Positions 19,959-28,299 of a DNA stretch of 64,000 nt are shown one piece after another. The notes beneath the pieces are model-generated. The model was not told where the DNA came from and made no database searches. It saw nothing but the letters and a program-made list of their open reading frames with translations. Origin of the DNA: Microbacterium sp. SORGH_AS_0862 (lineage in GTDB: Bacteria > Actinomycetota > Actinomycetes > Actinomycetales > Microbacteriaceae). The stretch is taken from NCBI RefSeq assembly GCF_030818795.1, contig NZ_JAUTAY010000001.1, forward strand, positions 1,674,001 to 1,738,000. Direction: 5' to 3'. Every line of letters begins with the position of its first letter. Within the stretch, counting starts at the first letter, position 1. The position numbers were made by a program, and so were the translations under genes.

Positions 19959-20410
19959 CGCCGCGCCCCCGAGGCGGCGCCGGCCGAGATCCGGCGGCCG
20001 AGCACGAGCGAGTACATGATGAGCACGACGACAGCGGCACCGATTCCGGTCAACGCCTCGGGCGTGGAGAGGTTGCCGCCCACGGTGTTCGTGAAGTCCC
20101 ACAGTGCGTGCCAGGCGATCACGGGCCACAGGCTGTCCGTGAGCACGACCAGCTGAGCGGCCACCAGGCCGAACACGGCCGTGAACACCACCTGCGTCCA
20201 GGTCGCCGCCGGGCTCTCGCCGCCGGTGAGGAGGACGATCAGCCCGAGCGCCGCGGAGAGCATGGTCGTGCCCGTCAGCACCAGGGAGGCGGATGCGGGA
20301 TCGAGCGCGAGCACCAGCGCCCCCCGCGGTGAAGACCACGGGAACGAGGGCGAATCCGACGGCCGTGGCCCAGCGGCGAAGACGAGATGCGGGGCGGGCG
20401 CGGTGACCAC
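19955..20410 (-). pseudogene. CPBP-family membrane protein remnant, frameshifted
   Basis: The C-terminal two thirds read as a CPBP (Abi) domain: TMLSAALGLIVLLTGGESPA, TWTQVVFTAVFGLVAAQLV, DSLWPVIAWHALWDFTN. Upstream of the C6 run 20320-20325 the hydrophobic sequence RRWATAVGFALVPVVFTAG lies in a different frame, so one extra C seems to split the gene; the GTG at 20410 with AAGGAA before it gives an unlikely Pro/Ser-rich start. The EExxxR motif is missing and the FxxxH position reads LGLIV, so no protease activity is expected. Exact 5' end is uncertain. Confidence 0.55.
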
Positions 20411-20479
20411 GACTGTATTCCTTCCGGCGCAACGGGCGACTCGGTTCGCCTCTTCTGGTCGCTCCGTTCGGTGGTCGGG

Positions 20480-21370
20480 TCACTCCATCGCCGCGACGAT
20501 CTGGGCCGCGGTGGGCAGATCCGCACCGACGCGCTGCACGGTCAACGCCGCCGCCGCGACCGCGTACGCCCCGGCCTCCGCGATCGCGGAGCGCTCGGGT
20601 GCGTCGAGGATGCGGGGCGTCGCCCGCACGCGCTGGATGAGCGCGGTCATGAAGGTGTCGCCTGCGCCGACGGTGTCGCGTACGGCAACCGACGGGGCGC
20701 CCTGCTGCACCGACACGCCCGCCGCATGCAGCAGCGCGCCGGCGCCGCCGCGGGTCGTCGCGACCAGGCGAGGGCCGCAGCGCCGTACGCGCTCTGCGAC
20801 GCGGTCGAGCGGCAGGGAGGGGTACAGCCACTGTGCGTCCTCGTCGCTGAGCTTGACGACGTCCGACACCGCGGCGAGGCGTTCGAACCCCGCCACCGAC
20901 GCCTCGCGGTCCGCGAGCAGCGCGGGACGGATGTTGGGGTCGAACGTCACGAGGGTGCTCTCGTCACGGCGCTCCAGCCATCGCTCGAGGGTGGTCGCGC
21001 CGGGCTCCAGGAACGCGCCGACCGAGCCGATGTGCACGAGATCGGCGGGCTCCAGCCGGTCGGTCTGAGGCAGCGTCCAGTCGAGGTCGAAGACGTACTC
21101 GGCCGACCCGTCGCCCCGGATGCGGGCATGCGCCGTCGACGTCGTCGACAGCGACCACGAGGAGTCGAGGATCTCGACGCCCGCCGCGCGCAGGTGCGCG
21201 CCGATCCGCTCGCCCCGCGCATCGCGGCCCAGAGCGGTGAGCAGCCGCACCGGCACCTGCTGCCGTGCGAGTCCGAGGGCCACGTTGGCGGGGGAGTCGC
21301 CCGCGACCTCCGTCGTGCGAGGGCCCGCATCCGTCACGATGTCGATGAGGCTCTCGCCGACGACGAGCAC
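20480..21370 (-). CDS. PfkB-family carbohydrate kinase (fructokinase-like), start damaged
   Basis: Ribokinase/fructokinase fold: LVVGESLIDIVTDAG, the sugar-binding GDSPANVALGLARQ, FDPNIRPALLADR, VVKLSDEDAQWLYP, and the catalytic DTVGAGDTFMTALIQR. It phosphorylates a sugar, probably fructose given the GH32 and lacI remnants upstream. A good ribosome site (GGAGG) serves an ATG at 21381, but the frame from there breaks at the C-run 21370-21373; one added base would give MSTGVLVVGESL. Without that, GTG at 21370 is the only start (296 residues). It overlaps the GH32 remnant by 37 bases. Confidence 0.8.
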   Translation of the reverse strand: MLVVGESLIDIVTDAGPRTTEVAGDSPANVALGLARQQVPVRLLTALGRDARGERIGAHLRAAGVEILDSSWSLSTTSTAHARIRGDGSAEYVFDLDWTLPQTDRLEPADLVHIGSVGAFLEPGATTLERWLERRDESTLVTFDPNIRPALLADREASVAGFERLAAVSDVVKLSDEDAQWLYPSLPLDRVAERVRRCGPRLVATTRGGAGALLHAAGVSVQQGAPSVAVRDTVGAGDTFMTALIQRVRATPRILDAPERSAIAEAGAYAVAAAALTVQRVGADLPTAAQIVAAME

Positions 21371-21831
21371 CCCGTGCTCATCCCCGACACCTCCGGGGCG
21401 ACCACCGAGAGCTCGCGGACGGCCAGGTCGCGGAACACGGCGCTCCCCCCGCGTGCGTAGAAATGGATGCGGTCGTCGCCCGCGAGGGGGAAGACACGGT
21501 GCGACTGTGCGCTGCGACCCTCGTCGACGAACAGCTCGACGCTCGTGCGGTCGACGAGCAGTCGCAGGCTCACCCGTGCGGCGGTGTGCTCGAGCGGCGC
21601 GTGCGTGCGCCCGCCGCCGGGGTTCACCGTGTGCGTGCGGTCGAGGTAGGCGCGGGCGGCGGGTGGCTCGATGCCCGCCGAGACGAAGCGCCCTCCGCCG
21701 GGGGCGCGGCACACCTCGAGGCCGATATCGTTCGCCGCATCCGCTGCAGCCCACTCGAGCGTGCAGGTCAGCTCGTACGACGAGGCGCGCACGTCGAGCT
21801 CGTGTGTGCCGCGGACCTCGAGATCGCCCAT
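21334..21831 (-). pseudogene. GH32 (levanase/invertase) C-terminal fragment
   Basis: About 140 residues matching only the C-terminal beta-sandwich of GH32 fructan hydrolases: ASSYELTCTLEWAAADAAND, GRFVSAGIEPPAARAYLDRT, VSLRLLVDRTSVELFVDEGR and RVFPLAGDDRIHFYARGG. The five-bladed catalytic propeller is absent. The fragment begins next to the truncated lacI gene, so an internal deletion joined the two. Its end overlaps the pfkB kinase start, as expected for an old sucrose/fructan operon. Confidence 0.75.
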
Positions 21832-21880
21832 CTCGTGGGTACGCGTCGGACGCGAGGGCGCGGGCGGCCGCGTGGGGGCG

Positions 21881-22033
21881 TTACCCCAGCTCCGTCACGG
21901 CTTCCCAGACGCGGCGCTCGGTGTGCTCCACGATGCGGATGTCGGTGCGGTCGTTGATGACGAACGACACCGTGCTGCGGCTCAGACCCACGTGGCGGGC
22001 GACATCGTCCATCGAGACACGGCGCGCGGGCAT
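21881..22033 (-). pseudogene. LacI-family regulator, N-terminal fragment
   Basis: 50 residues from ATG 22033: VSMDDVARHVGLSRSTVSFV, INDRTDIRIVEHTERRVWEA, VTELG then TAA at 21881-21883. The frame continues as RPHAAARALASDA, exactly the segment that follows GY in LacI proteins, so TAC (Tyr) has become TAA. The sequence then runs into the GH32 fragment. It is the dead regulator of the former sugar locus. Confidence 0.8.
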
Positions 22034-22053
22034 CCCTCATTGTTTCACTCGGG

Positions 22054-22084
22054 TGCCGGCGCTGCACGGCTCAGCGGTCGAGGG
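22054..22084 (+). repeat. left direct repeat of the 22-32 kb block
   Basis: 31-bp sequence, identical to 32553-32583 over the first 22 bases and 29 of 31 overall. Weaker similarity extends ~30 bp further. It lies in the lacI promoter region, just outside the nucleoside phosphorylase gene. Confidence 0.75.
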
Positions 22085-22118
22085 CGGGGGCTGGAGGCGC
22101 GGGCTCTGCCCGCGCGGT

Positions 22119-22913
22119 CTACGGTCCGAGCCGGTCGGTGGGGGTCAGATTCACCGATGCGTCGAGAGCGACCTGGAGAAGTCGCAGCTGGACGGGCTCG
22201 TAGTCCTCTAGCCATTCGTCGGTGGCTCTGTTGCCGTGTGCGGCGAGCAGCGCCCCATATCGGGCGTTGAGCGCGCGAGCGATCACGAAGACGGTCTCGC
22301 ACTCCATGTCCATTGCGTCTGCGCCGAGTTCGGTGACATGTCGGAGCCGGTCGCGCGCGAAGTCCTCGAATCCGCTGACCGGGCGCCCTTCACCGAGGTA
22401 GTACGAATCGCACGACAGCGTGGACACCGGAAGCAGCGTCTCATCACGAGTCCGGGCTGCGCGCTCGAGCGCGGCGGCCACGGATGGGTCCGCGCTCACC
22501 GGCTCCGTGCTGGAGTCATAGAAGCGCGCTGCCCCACCCTCTCTGAACGTCCTCTGGACCGAGGTGAGGGATCCGGGCGCGACCGAAGGATTCGAAGCGC
22601 CCATCCCACCCACCCGGATGAACGTGCGTACCCCCAATCGGTGCAACTCGATCAGGGCGATCTCCGTGGACGGTCCGCCGATTCCGGTCGAGCAGATGGC
22701 GATGGACGTACCCCTGTACGAACCGACCGCGAGAGTGAACTCTCGCCGCGAGCCGATGATCTCGAAGCTGTCGAAGAGAGGGGCCGCCAAGCCCACCCGC
22801 GCCGGGTCGCCGGGCAGAAGGCACACTTCGGGCAAGGGTGAGCCGTCGGAGGGGATGTGGGGCGGACGCCCGTCGAGCCACGGATCCGCGGCGGAGCGCA
22901 GTGGAATGTTCAA
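22119..22913 (-). CDS. uridine phosphorylase-like nucleoside phosphorylase
   Basis: 264 residues, TTG start at 22913 with AGGAG just upstream. PNP/UDP family 1 signatures: CLLPGDPARVGLAAPLF (phosphate), ICSTGIGGPSTEIALIEL, FIRVGGMGAS and DAMDMECETVFVIA (ribose/base). It cleaves a nucleoside, probably a pyrimidine one, with phosphate to base and ribose-1-phosphate. It is divergent from the ABC importer operon, sharing a 237-bp AT-richer control region, and would supply base or orotidine-type substrates to that pathway. Substrate is inferred from context. Confidence 0.85.
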   Translation of the reverse strand: MNIPLRSAADPWLDGRPPHIPSDGSPLPEVCLLPGDPARVGLAAPLFDSFEIIGSRREFTLAVGSYRGTSIAICSTGIGGPSTEIALIELHRLGVRTFIRVGGMGASNPSVAPGSLTSVQRTFREGGAARFYDSSTEPVSADPSVAAALERAARTRDETLLPVSTLSCDSYYLGEGRPVSGFEDFARDRLRHVTELGADAMDMECETVFVIARALNARYGALLAAHGNRATDEWLEDYEPVQLRLLQVALDASVNLTPTDRLGP

Positions 22914-23150
22914 TTCTCTCCTAGCGGAAGTTGATTCCGATTTCTCCTGCGGGAAGCCGGTACATCCGGCCTCACTACATTAATGGTTGCACCCGGGCTT
23001 GTGCTTGAAATTGAATGCAAGGCCGTTGTAACGTCGCGGAAACACATCCGGTGGAGACTTGCTTTCTCTCGCTCGCCGGGTCGCCGATGCCCCGAAACTC
23101 TGTGCGCAGTTCATGGAAACATACTTTCGCTCAGTGAAAACAAGGAAGCT
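22914..23150 (+). promoter_or_regulatory. divergent control region of the pyrimidine block
   Basis: 237 bp with much lower GC than the flanks. On the + strand TTGAAA (23005-23010) and TGTAAC (23027-23032), 16 bp apart, form a good promoter for the importer operon with a leader of ~110 nt; AAGGA precedes the start at 23151. TTGAAATTGAATGCAA (23005-23020) is a partial palindrome over the -35 and a possible site for the IclR protein encoded in the operon. Confidence 0.5.
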
Positions 23151-23900
23151 ATGACAACTCTGCTCGACATCGACCACGTCACCAAGACCTACCGCCGACG
23201 CGGCAATCCTGATGTGATGGCGCTCAGCGACGTCAGCTTGTCGATCGGAGATCAAGAGATCGTCGCGTTGATCGGACCAAGCGGATGCGGCAAGTCCACG
23301 CTGCTCCGCATGATTGCGGGCCTCGACGACGACTACGTCGGTTCTCTCAAGTGGTCCGTGCCCCCGCGGCCCGGCAAGGACATTGGCTTCGTCTTCCAGG
23401 AGGCCACCCTTCTTCCATGGCGATCCGTGAGCCGCAACGTGGCGCTGGGCCTGGAAAGTCAGCGGATGGACAAGGCTGCCCGCTCGGCGCGAGTGGAAGA
23501 ACTGCTCGAGATGGTCGGACTGCGCGATTTCGCGCAGTCGTATCCCTCACAGCTCTCCGGGGGAATGAAGCAGCGCGTCGGAATCCTGCGAGCGTTGGCG
23601 TACGACCCGCGCGTCCTGCTCATGGACGAGCCCTTCGGTGCGCTCGACGCGATCACCCGCGACAAGCTGCAGGACGACCTTCTCGCCATCTGGGAGCGCA
23701 CGCACAAGACGATCGTGCTCGTCACCCACAGCGTCGAGGAGGCCGCCTACCTCGCCGACCGGGTCGTGGTGATGAGCCCGCGGCCCGGTCGAATCAAGTC
23801 GATCCATGACGTGCCGTTCTCTCGTGAGCGGTCATCCGAAACGCGACAACTCCCGGAGTTCGCGCACTTCACCGGCATGCTCCGCGAGGAACTCGGATGA
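23151..23900 (+). CDS. ABC importer ATP-binding protein, SsuB/TauB type
   Basis: 249 residues, ATG behind AAGGA. Walker A IGPSGCGKSTLLRM, Q-loop FVFQEATLLPWRSV, signature LSGGMKQRVGILRAL, Walker B VLLMDEPFGALDAITR, H-loop LVTHSVEEAAYLADRVVVM and a SPRPGRI tail typical of nitrate/sulfonate/pyrimidine importers. First gene of the orotate-type operon; it overlaps the permease by four bases and must energise both permeases of the system. Confidence 0.93.
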   Translation: MTTLLDIDHVTKTYRRRGNPDVMALSDVSLSIGDQEIVALIGPSGCGKSTLLRMIAGLDDDYVGSLKWSVPPRPGKDIGFVFQEATLLPWRSVSRNVALGLESQRMDKAARSARVEELLEMVGLRDFAQSYPSQLSGGMKQRVGILRALAYDPRVLLMDEPFGALDAITRDKLQDDLLAIWERTHKTIVLVTHSVEEAAYLADRVVVMSPRPGRIKSIHDVPFSRERSSETRQLPEFAHFTGMLREELG

Positions 23901-24697
23901 CGACGACCGAGCTGGCCGAAGTGTCGCGGCCGCGCATCACCTCGCGGCCGCTCATGCTTGTCGGGCGGGCGCTCGCATATGTCGTCGTCATCATCGCGCT
24001 GTGGTGGGCGTACGTCACGATCGCGAATGTCCCGCAGTACTTGCTTCCCAGCCCGGGCGCTGTCGGAGAGGCGCTCGTCGGCTTGACGGTCAGCGGTGAG
24101 CTCTGGGTGCACCTCGGATACACCCTGCGCAACATCGCACTGGGCTTCATCGGCGGAGTCGTGATCGGATGCGGCCTCGGATACGTGCTGTGGCGTTCTC
24201 GGTGGGCGCGAGACATCGCAAATCCGTACATCCTCGTGCTCCAGGCAGCCCCCAAGATCGCGATCGCCCCACTGCTCGTGCTGTGGTTCGGGCTCGGCCT
24301 CGAGTCGCAGCTCGTGCTCATCCTCACGCTGACGTTCTTCCCGATGATGATCGCGATGCAGCTCGGACTGTCGTCCACACCACCCGCCTTCGGCGACCTC
24401 GGCCGCATCCTCGGCGTCGGCCGCGGTCGCTACTTCTTCCAGTTTCAGCTGCCGCACGCCATGCCGGAGCTGTTCGCGGGGGCAAAGATCGCGATCGTCG
24501 ACGCGATGACCGGCGCGTTCCTGGCGGAGTTCATCTCCGCCCAAGAGGGGCTCGGCTATCTCATGGTCCTCGGCAATACCTCGTACAACAGCTCGCTGCT
24601 CATCGCAGCCGTCATCGTCACGATCGTCACCGGTTTGGCCGGCTTCGGCGTGATCTCGTTCGCCGAACGCCGCATCCTGCGGTGGCGAGCGATCTGA
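23897..24697 (+). CDS. ABC importer permease 1
   Basis: 266 residues, ATGA overlap with the ATPase gene. Six membrane helices; LLPSPGAVGEALVGL near the N-terminus and the EAA loop LGRILGVGRGRYFFQFQLPHAMPELFAGAKI are standard for the BPD_transp_1 NitT/TauT family. Its substrate should be the small heterocycle degraded by the operon. Similar in sequence to the second permease at 25758 (LPSPGEV..., QVTPKISIAPLLILWIGLG versus QAAPKIAIAPLLVLWFGLG), so the pair is a heterodimer. Confidence 0.93.
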   Translation: MTTTELAEVSRPRITSRPLMLVGRALAYVVVIIALWWAYVTIANVPQYLLPSPGAVGEALVGLTVSGELWVHLGYTLRNIALGFIGGVVIGCGLGYVLWRSRWARDIANPYILVLQAAPKIAIAPLLVLWFGLGLESQLVLILTLTFFPMMIAMQLGLSSTPPAFGDLGRILGVGRGRYFFQFQLPHAMPELFAGAKIAIVDAMTGAFLAEFISAQEGLGYLMVLGNTSYNSSLLIAAVIVTIVTGLAGFGVISFAERRILRWRAI

Positions 24698-24733
24698 CCT
24701 GCACCACCCGACACACACCCGCAAAGGAAAAGC

Positions 24734-25768
24734 ATGTCACGCAAGAACATCGCCGCGCTCGTCGCGGCAACCGCTGCGGCGGCTCTCTTGATCACCGGCT
24801 GTAGCCCCGCCGACGTCGCGAACAACAGCGGCGGATCCGCCGCTGGCGGCGAGACGACGAAGGTCACCCTTCAGATCGACGGCGCCGCAGTGCCCTACTA
24901 CGCGCCGCTCTATGAAGCCGTCGAGCAGGGCTACTTCGCGGACGAGGGAATCGATGTCGAGTTCACCTATGCCGAAGGCTCCGCGATCCTACAGAACGTT
25001 GCGGCCGGCAACGTGCAGTTCGGATTCCCCAACGGTGACTCCGTCATCACGGCGAAGGCCAAGGGTGTGGATGTCGACATCGTCCACACGACGTATCAGC
25101 AGGGGATCGGCGCCATCCTGTTCAACAAGGACACTGCAGGCATCACCTCACCGGCGGACCTGGCAGGCAAGCGCATCGCGGTCACCGACCTCGGCAGCCC
25201 GAACTACATCCAGCTGCAGGCCATCCTCCAGTCGGCAGGGCTGACGGTCAACGACGTGCAGGTGTCGACAGTAGGGTCCGGGGCCATCGTCCAGGCTCTC
25301 CAGAACGGCGAGGTGGACGCGATCGCCTTCTCGCGCATTCGCTACTATGCTCTCCAGGCCGCAGGCTTCCCCGTCGGCCAGATCCTCAGCGACGAGTACC
25401 TTCCCTCGTTCGGTAACGTCCTGGTGACGAGCCCGTCCTTCCGCGAGTCGAAGCCGGAGGTCGTTCGCGGATTCGTCTCGGCGTTGGATAAGGGCATCGA
25501 GTACGTGATCGCTCATCCCGCCGACTCCGTCGCGCAGGTCATCCCCGCTTACGCCGATACCTTCGCGGGCCAGGAGAAGACAGTGACCGATGTGATCCAG
25601 AACGTCTTCATCCCGGACCTGTGGACGTCGGACGCGACGAAGGCGAACGGTCTCGGTTACGGTGATCTCGATCGCTGGCAGGCCTCCATCGACAATCAGG
25701 CGGAGTACGGCATCATCCCGAAGGCCTTCGACGCCTCCGATCTGGTGGTGGAGCCCGGTGACCTCTGA
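24734..25768 (+). CDS. ABC importer substrate-binding lipoprotein, NMT1/THI5-like
   Basis: 344 residues, ATG 24734 behind AAAGGA. Lipobox LLITGC (Cys near residue 23). NMT1/SsuA-type fold: KVTLQIDGAAVPYYAPLYEA, VEQGYFADEGIDVEFTYAEG, NVQFGFPNGDSVITAKAKG, DLAGKRIAVTDLGSPNYIQL, GEVDAIAFSRIRYYALQAAG. The family binds thiamine pyrimidine precursors, riboflavin, sulfonates and similar. In this operon a pyrimidine such as orotate is the best guess. It lies between the two permease genes and overlaps the second by 11 bases. Confidence 0.9.
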   Translation: MSRKNIAALVAATAAAALLITGCSPADVANNSGGSAAGGETTKVTLQIDGAAVPYYAPLYEAVEQGYFADEGIDVEFTYAEGSAILQNVAAGNVQFGFPNGDSVITAKAKGVDVDIVHTTYQQGIGAILFNKDTAGITSPADLAGKRIAVTDLGSPNYIQLQAILQSAGLTVNDVQVSTVGSGAIVQALQNGEVDAIAFSRIRYYALQAAGFPVGQILSDEYLPSFGNVLVTSPSFRESKPEVVRGFVSALDKGIEYVIAHPADSVAQVIPAYADTFAGQEKTVTDVIQNVFIPDLWTSDATKANGLGYGDLDRWQASIDNQAEYGIIPKAFDASDLVVEPGDL

Positions 25769-26531
25769 CGCCTCTACCGCGTCGCGAGTGAGGTCGCTCC
25801 TTGTCGGAGCGGCCTCACTCGCCACCGGCCTCTTCGCGTGGTGGGCGCTCGCCGAGTACGGCGGTCTGCCTACTTATGTCCTCCCGTCGCCCGGCGAGGT
25901 GCTGGCGCGCGCGCAGTCGCTCCTCGGGAGCGGGTCTTTGCAGCTGAACACGGCGCAGACTCTGGCCGAGGTTCTGCAGGGCGCTGTCATCGGTGCTCTG
26001 GCGGGCGTCGTGCTCGCGATGCTCTTCTATCGTGTCCCCGTCATCCGCCGTCTGCTCTTGCCGGTGGTCGTCGTGATGCAGGTGACTCCCAAGATCTCGA
26101 TCGCGCCGTTGCTCATTCTGTGGATCGGTCTCGGTATCGGCTCCAAGATCACTCTCGTGGCTCTCGTTGTCTTCTACCCGGTGCTCATCACGATGCTCGC
26201 CCGTCTCGACGCACTGCCCTCTGCGATGTTGGACCTCGCGAAGATCCTGAACATGGGAGCGATGCGCCGCGCCGTGCGCATGGAACTGCCCTTCACGCTC
26301 CCCGCACTCGCGTCCGGTCTCGGAATCGGCATGCTGGCGGGCGTGACGGCTGCGGTGATCGGTGAGTTCATCGGTGCGACGGCCGGCTTGGGCTTCCTCG
26401 AGAAGCAGGGGCAGGACAATGACGACGTGGCACTGGTGATCGTCGCCTTGCTCATACTGTCCTTCATCGGTTGGGCCCTGTTCCAGTCCGTCAGGGTGGC
26501 CGAACGGCTTCTCACACGGAGGTATGCGTGA
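25758..26531 (+). CDS. ABC importer permease 2
   Basis: 257 residues; GTG at 25758 chosen because it overlaps the lipoprotein stop and gives a short N-terminus (VTSDASTASRVRSLL) before helix 1. Six helices, YVLPSPGEVLARAQSLLG, PKISIAPLLILWIGLGIGSK and the coupling loop LAKILNMGAMRRAVRMELPF. The open frame extends upstream into the lipoprotein gene but that part is not real. It overlaps the dehydrogenase gene by four bases, tying import to the enzymes. Confidence 0.92.
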   Translation: MTSDASTASRVRSLLVGAASLATGLFAWWALAEYGGLPTYVLPSPGEVLARAQSLLGSGSLQLNTAQTLAEVLQGAVIGALAGVVLAMLFYRVPVIRRLLLPVVVVMQVTPKISIAPLLILWIGLGIGSKITLVALVVFYPVLITMLARLDALPSAMLDLAKILNMGAMRRAVRMELPFTLPALASGLGIGMLAGVTAAVIGEFIGATAGLGFLEKQGQDNDDVALVIVALLILSFIGWALFQSVRVAERLLTRRYA

Positions 26532-27460
26532 TCTCTCCTGTTCTGACCGACCCTCCGGCGGTCGGTGTCGATCTGAGCGTACGCATCGGTTCGCTCGTGC
26601 TGAACAATCCCGTGATGCCGGCGTCTGGATGCTTCGGGCCGGAGCTCGCGCCCTTGTTGGCGTGCCAGCGGTTGGGTGCCGTGGTCACCAAGACGGTGTT
26701 CGCCGAAGCGCGGGGCGGGAACGCACCGCACCGCCTGAGCGAGATACCGGCGGGAATGATCAACAGCGTCGGGATCCCCAGCCTGGGTCCGACCGGATAC
26801 CTGAAGAGTCTGCATCCCGCCTACCGTGCGTTGGGCACGTCGGTGATCGTCAGTGTCGGAGGGCACCGCGAAGGGGATTATGCTCCCGTCGTCGCGGAAC
26901 TGGGCAACGCGGCCGACGCGTACGAACTGAATGTCTCCTGCCCGAATCTGGACGCCGACGGCAGAGACATCGGCTCGGATCCGTCGGCGATCATGACCGT
27001 CGTCGCGCAGACTCGGCGAGAGACCGATCGGCCGCTCATCGTCAAACTCCCGCCCATGGTCGCCTCGATCGCCGAGTGCGCGGGGGCCGCCGAAGCGGCG
27101 GGAGCGGACGCGGTCTGTGTGTCCAACTCCCTGCCCGTGCTGGCCCTGGACGAGCGCACGCGTCGTCCCATCCTCGGCAACGTCGTGGGTGGGCTCACGG
27201 GTCCGTCGATCAAACCCATCGTCCAGCGGCTCGTGTGGCAGAGCGCGCGAGCCGTGCGGATTCCTGTGGTCGCGTGCGGGGGGATCATGACGGCCGATGA
27301 CGCCCTCGACTACATGAGTCTCGGCGCGTCGGCCGTGCAAGTGGGAACTGCCACCTTCTCCCGGCCCTCATCGATGGTAGACATCGTGGACGAGCTACGG
27401 TCTCGTGTCATCGCGAACGGTGCGCGCGGGCTCGACGAACTAGTGGGGGCTGTTGCATGA
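26528..27460 (+). CDS. pyrD: dihydroorotate dehydrogenase, class 1B PyrD-like
   Basis: 310 residues, GTG at 26528 inside the permease stop. FMN TIM-barrel: LNNPVMPASGCFG, AVVTKTVFAEARGGN, MINSVGIPSLGPTGYL, the orotate-binding and catalytic ELNVSCPNLDADGRD (Cys base, Asn), VKLPPMVASIAECA, CVSNSLPVLALD and VACGGIMTADDALDYMSLGA. SCPN, not the SCPHG of dihydropyrimidine dehydrogenases, argues for orotate rather than uracil. With the PyrK-like subunit at 30442 it should run NAD(P)H-linked, here probably toward dihydroorotate. A PyrD outside the usual pyr operon. Confidence 0.9.
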   Translation: MISPVLTDPPAVGVDLSVRIGSLVLNNPVMPASGCFGPELAPLLACQRLGAVVTKTVFAEARGGNAPHRLSEIPAGMINSVGIPSLGPTGYLKSLHPAYRALGTSVIVSVGGHREGDYAPVVAELGNAADAYELNVSCPNLDADGRDIGSDPSAIMTVVAQTRRETDRPLIVKLPPMVASIAECAGAAEAAGADAVCVSNSLPVLALDERTRRPILGNVVGGLTGPSIKPIVQRLVWQSARAVRIPVVACGGIMTADDALDYMSLGASAVQVGTATFSRPSSMVDIVDELRSRVIANGARGLDELVGAVA

Positions 27461-28299
27461 CCGAAGAAACACGGGCGGGCGGCACTGCGGGTCTCACGGG
27501 CATCACCCGGGCCCTCAGGGTGCTGAGCCACCTGGCAGATGCTCCCGCGGGGCTGCCGATGAAAGCCATCCATTCTGAGCTCGGGATCCCCTTCGCCACC
27601 GTTCACCGGCTTCTCGCGGCGCTCGAATCAGAGGGGTGGGTCGTTCGCTCGCCCACGACGAAGCGATACCGGTTGGGTCCGGAGGCCGTCCGGCTCGGGC
27701 GGAGCCACGGCCGCACCGAAACGATCGTCGCACCCCCTGATGCGCTGCGGGTGGCCTCGGTTGCGACGGGGGAGACGGTGTTTCTCACCCGAATGTACGA
27801 CACCCGCGTCATCTGCATCTCGCTGGTCGAAGGCCGCCATCCGCTGCGTCTGTTCGTCCGTGCAGGTCAGGAGATGCCGCTTCATGCCGCCGCTTCGGCG
27901 CGGACGATCTTGGCCTATCAGGACCCGATGTTCGTCGAGCACCTCCTCACTGCGGCGCCACGCGACGCTTTCACCCCCGGCACGATCCGGGAGGTGAACC
28001 GCGTCATCGATCATCTCGCCAAGGTTCGCGGCTTCGGCTTCGACGTGTGCGACAACGAACTAGACGACGATGTCTGGGCTGTCGCCGCGCCCGTCTACGA
28101 GGCCGATGGCCGCGTGGACGTCGCCGTCACGATCGCCGCCGCTGCGGCGCGCATGGATTCAGCGGAGTCGAGAGTGAAGGCTGCGCAGAGCGTCATCGCC
28201 GCTGGACGTGCTCTCTCCCTCGCCAACGGATACATCGCCGCAGACGACCAAGACCTCACAGCCGAGCGGCTGATGACGCAGATGGGAGAGCTGCGATGA
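27457..28299 (+). CDS. IclR-family transcriptional regulator
   Basis: 280 residues, ATGA overlap with pyrD. Winged HTH: GITRALRVLSHLADAPAGLP, MKAIHSELGIPFATVHRLLA, ALESEGWVVRSPTTKRYRLG. Effector domain: PLRLFVRAGQEMPLHAAASA, RTILAYQD, FGFDVCDNELDDDVWAVAAP, VDVAVTIAAA. It sits inside the catabolic operon, as IclR proteins often do, and probably senses a pathway compound to control the divergent promoters at 22914-23150. Confidence 0.93.
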   Translation: MTEETRAGGTAGLTGITRALRVLSHLADAPAGLPMKAIHSELGIPFATVHRLLAALESEGWVVRSPTTKRYRLGPEAVRLGRSHGRTETIVAPPDALRVASVATGETVFLTRMYDTRVICISLVEGRHPLRLFVRAGQEMPLHAAASARTILAYQDPMFVEHLLTAAPRDAFTPGTIREVNRVIDHLAKVRGFGFDVCDNELDDDVWAVAAPVYEADGRVDVAVTIAAAAARMDSAESRVKAAQSVIAAGRALSLANGYIAADDQDLTAERLMTQMGELR

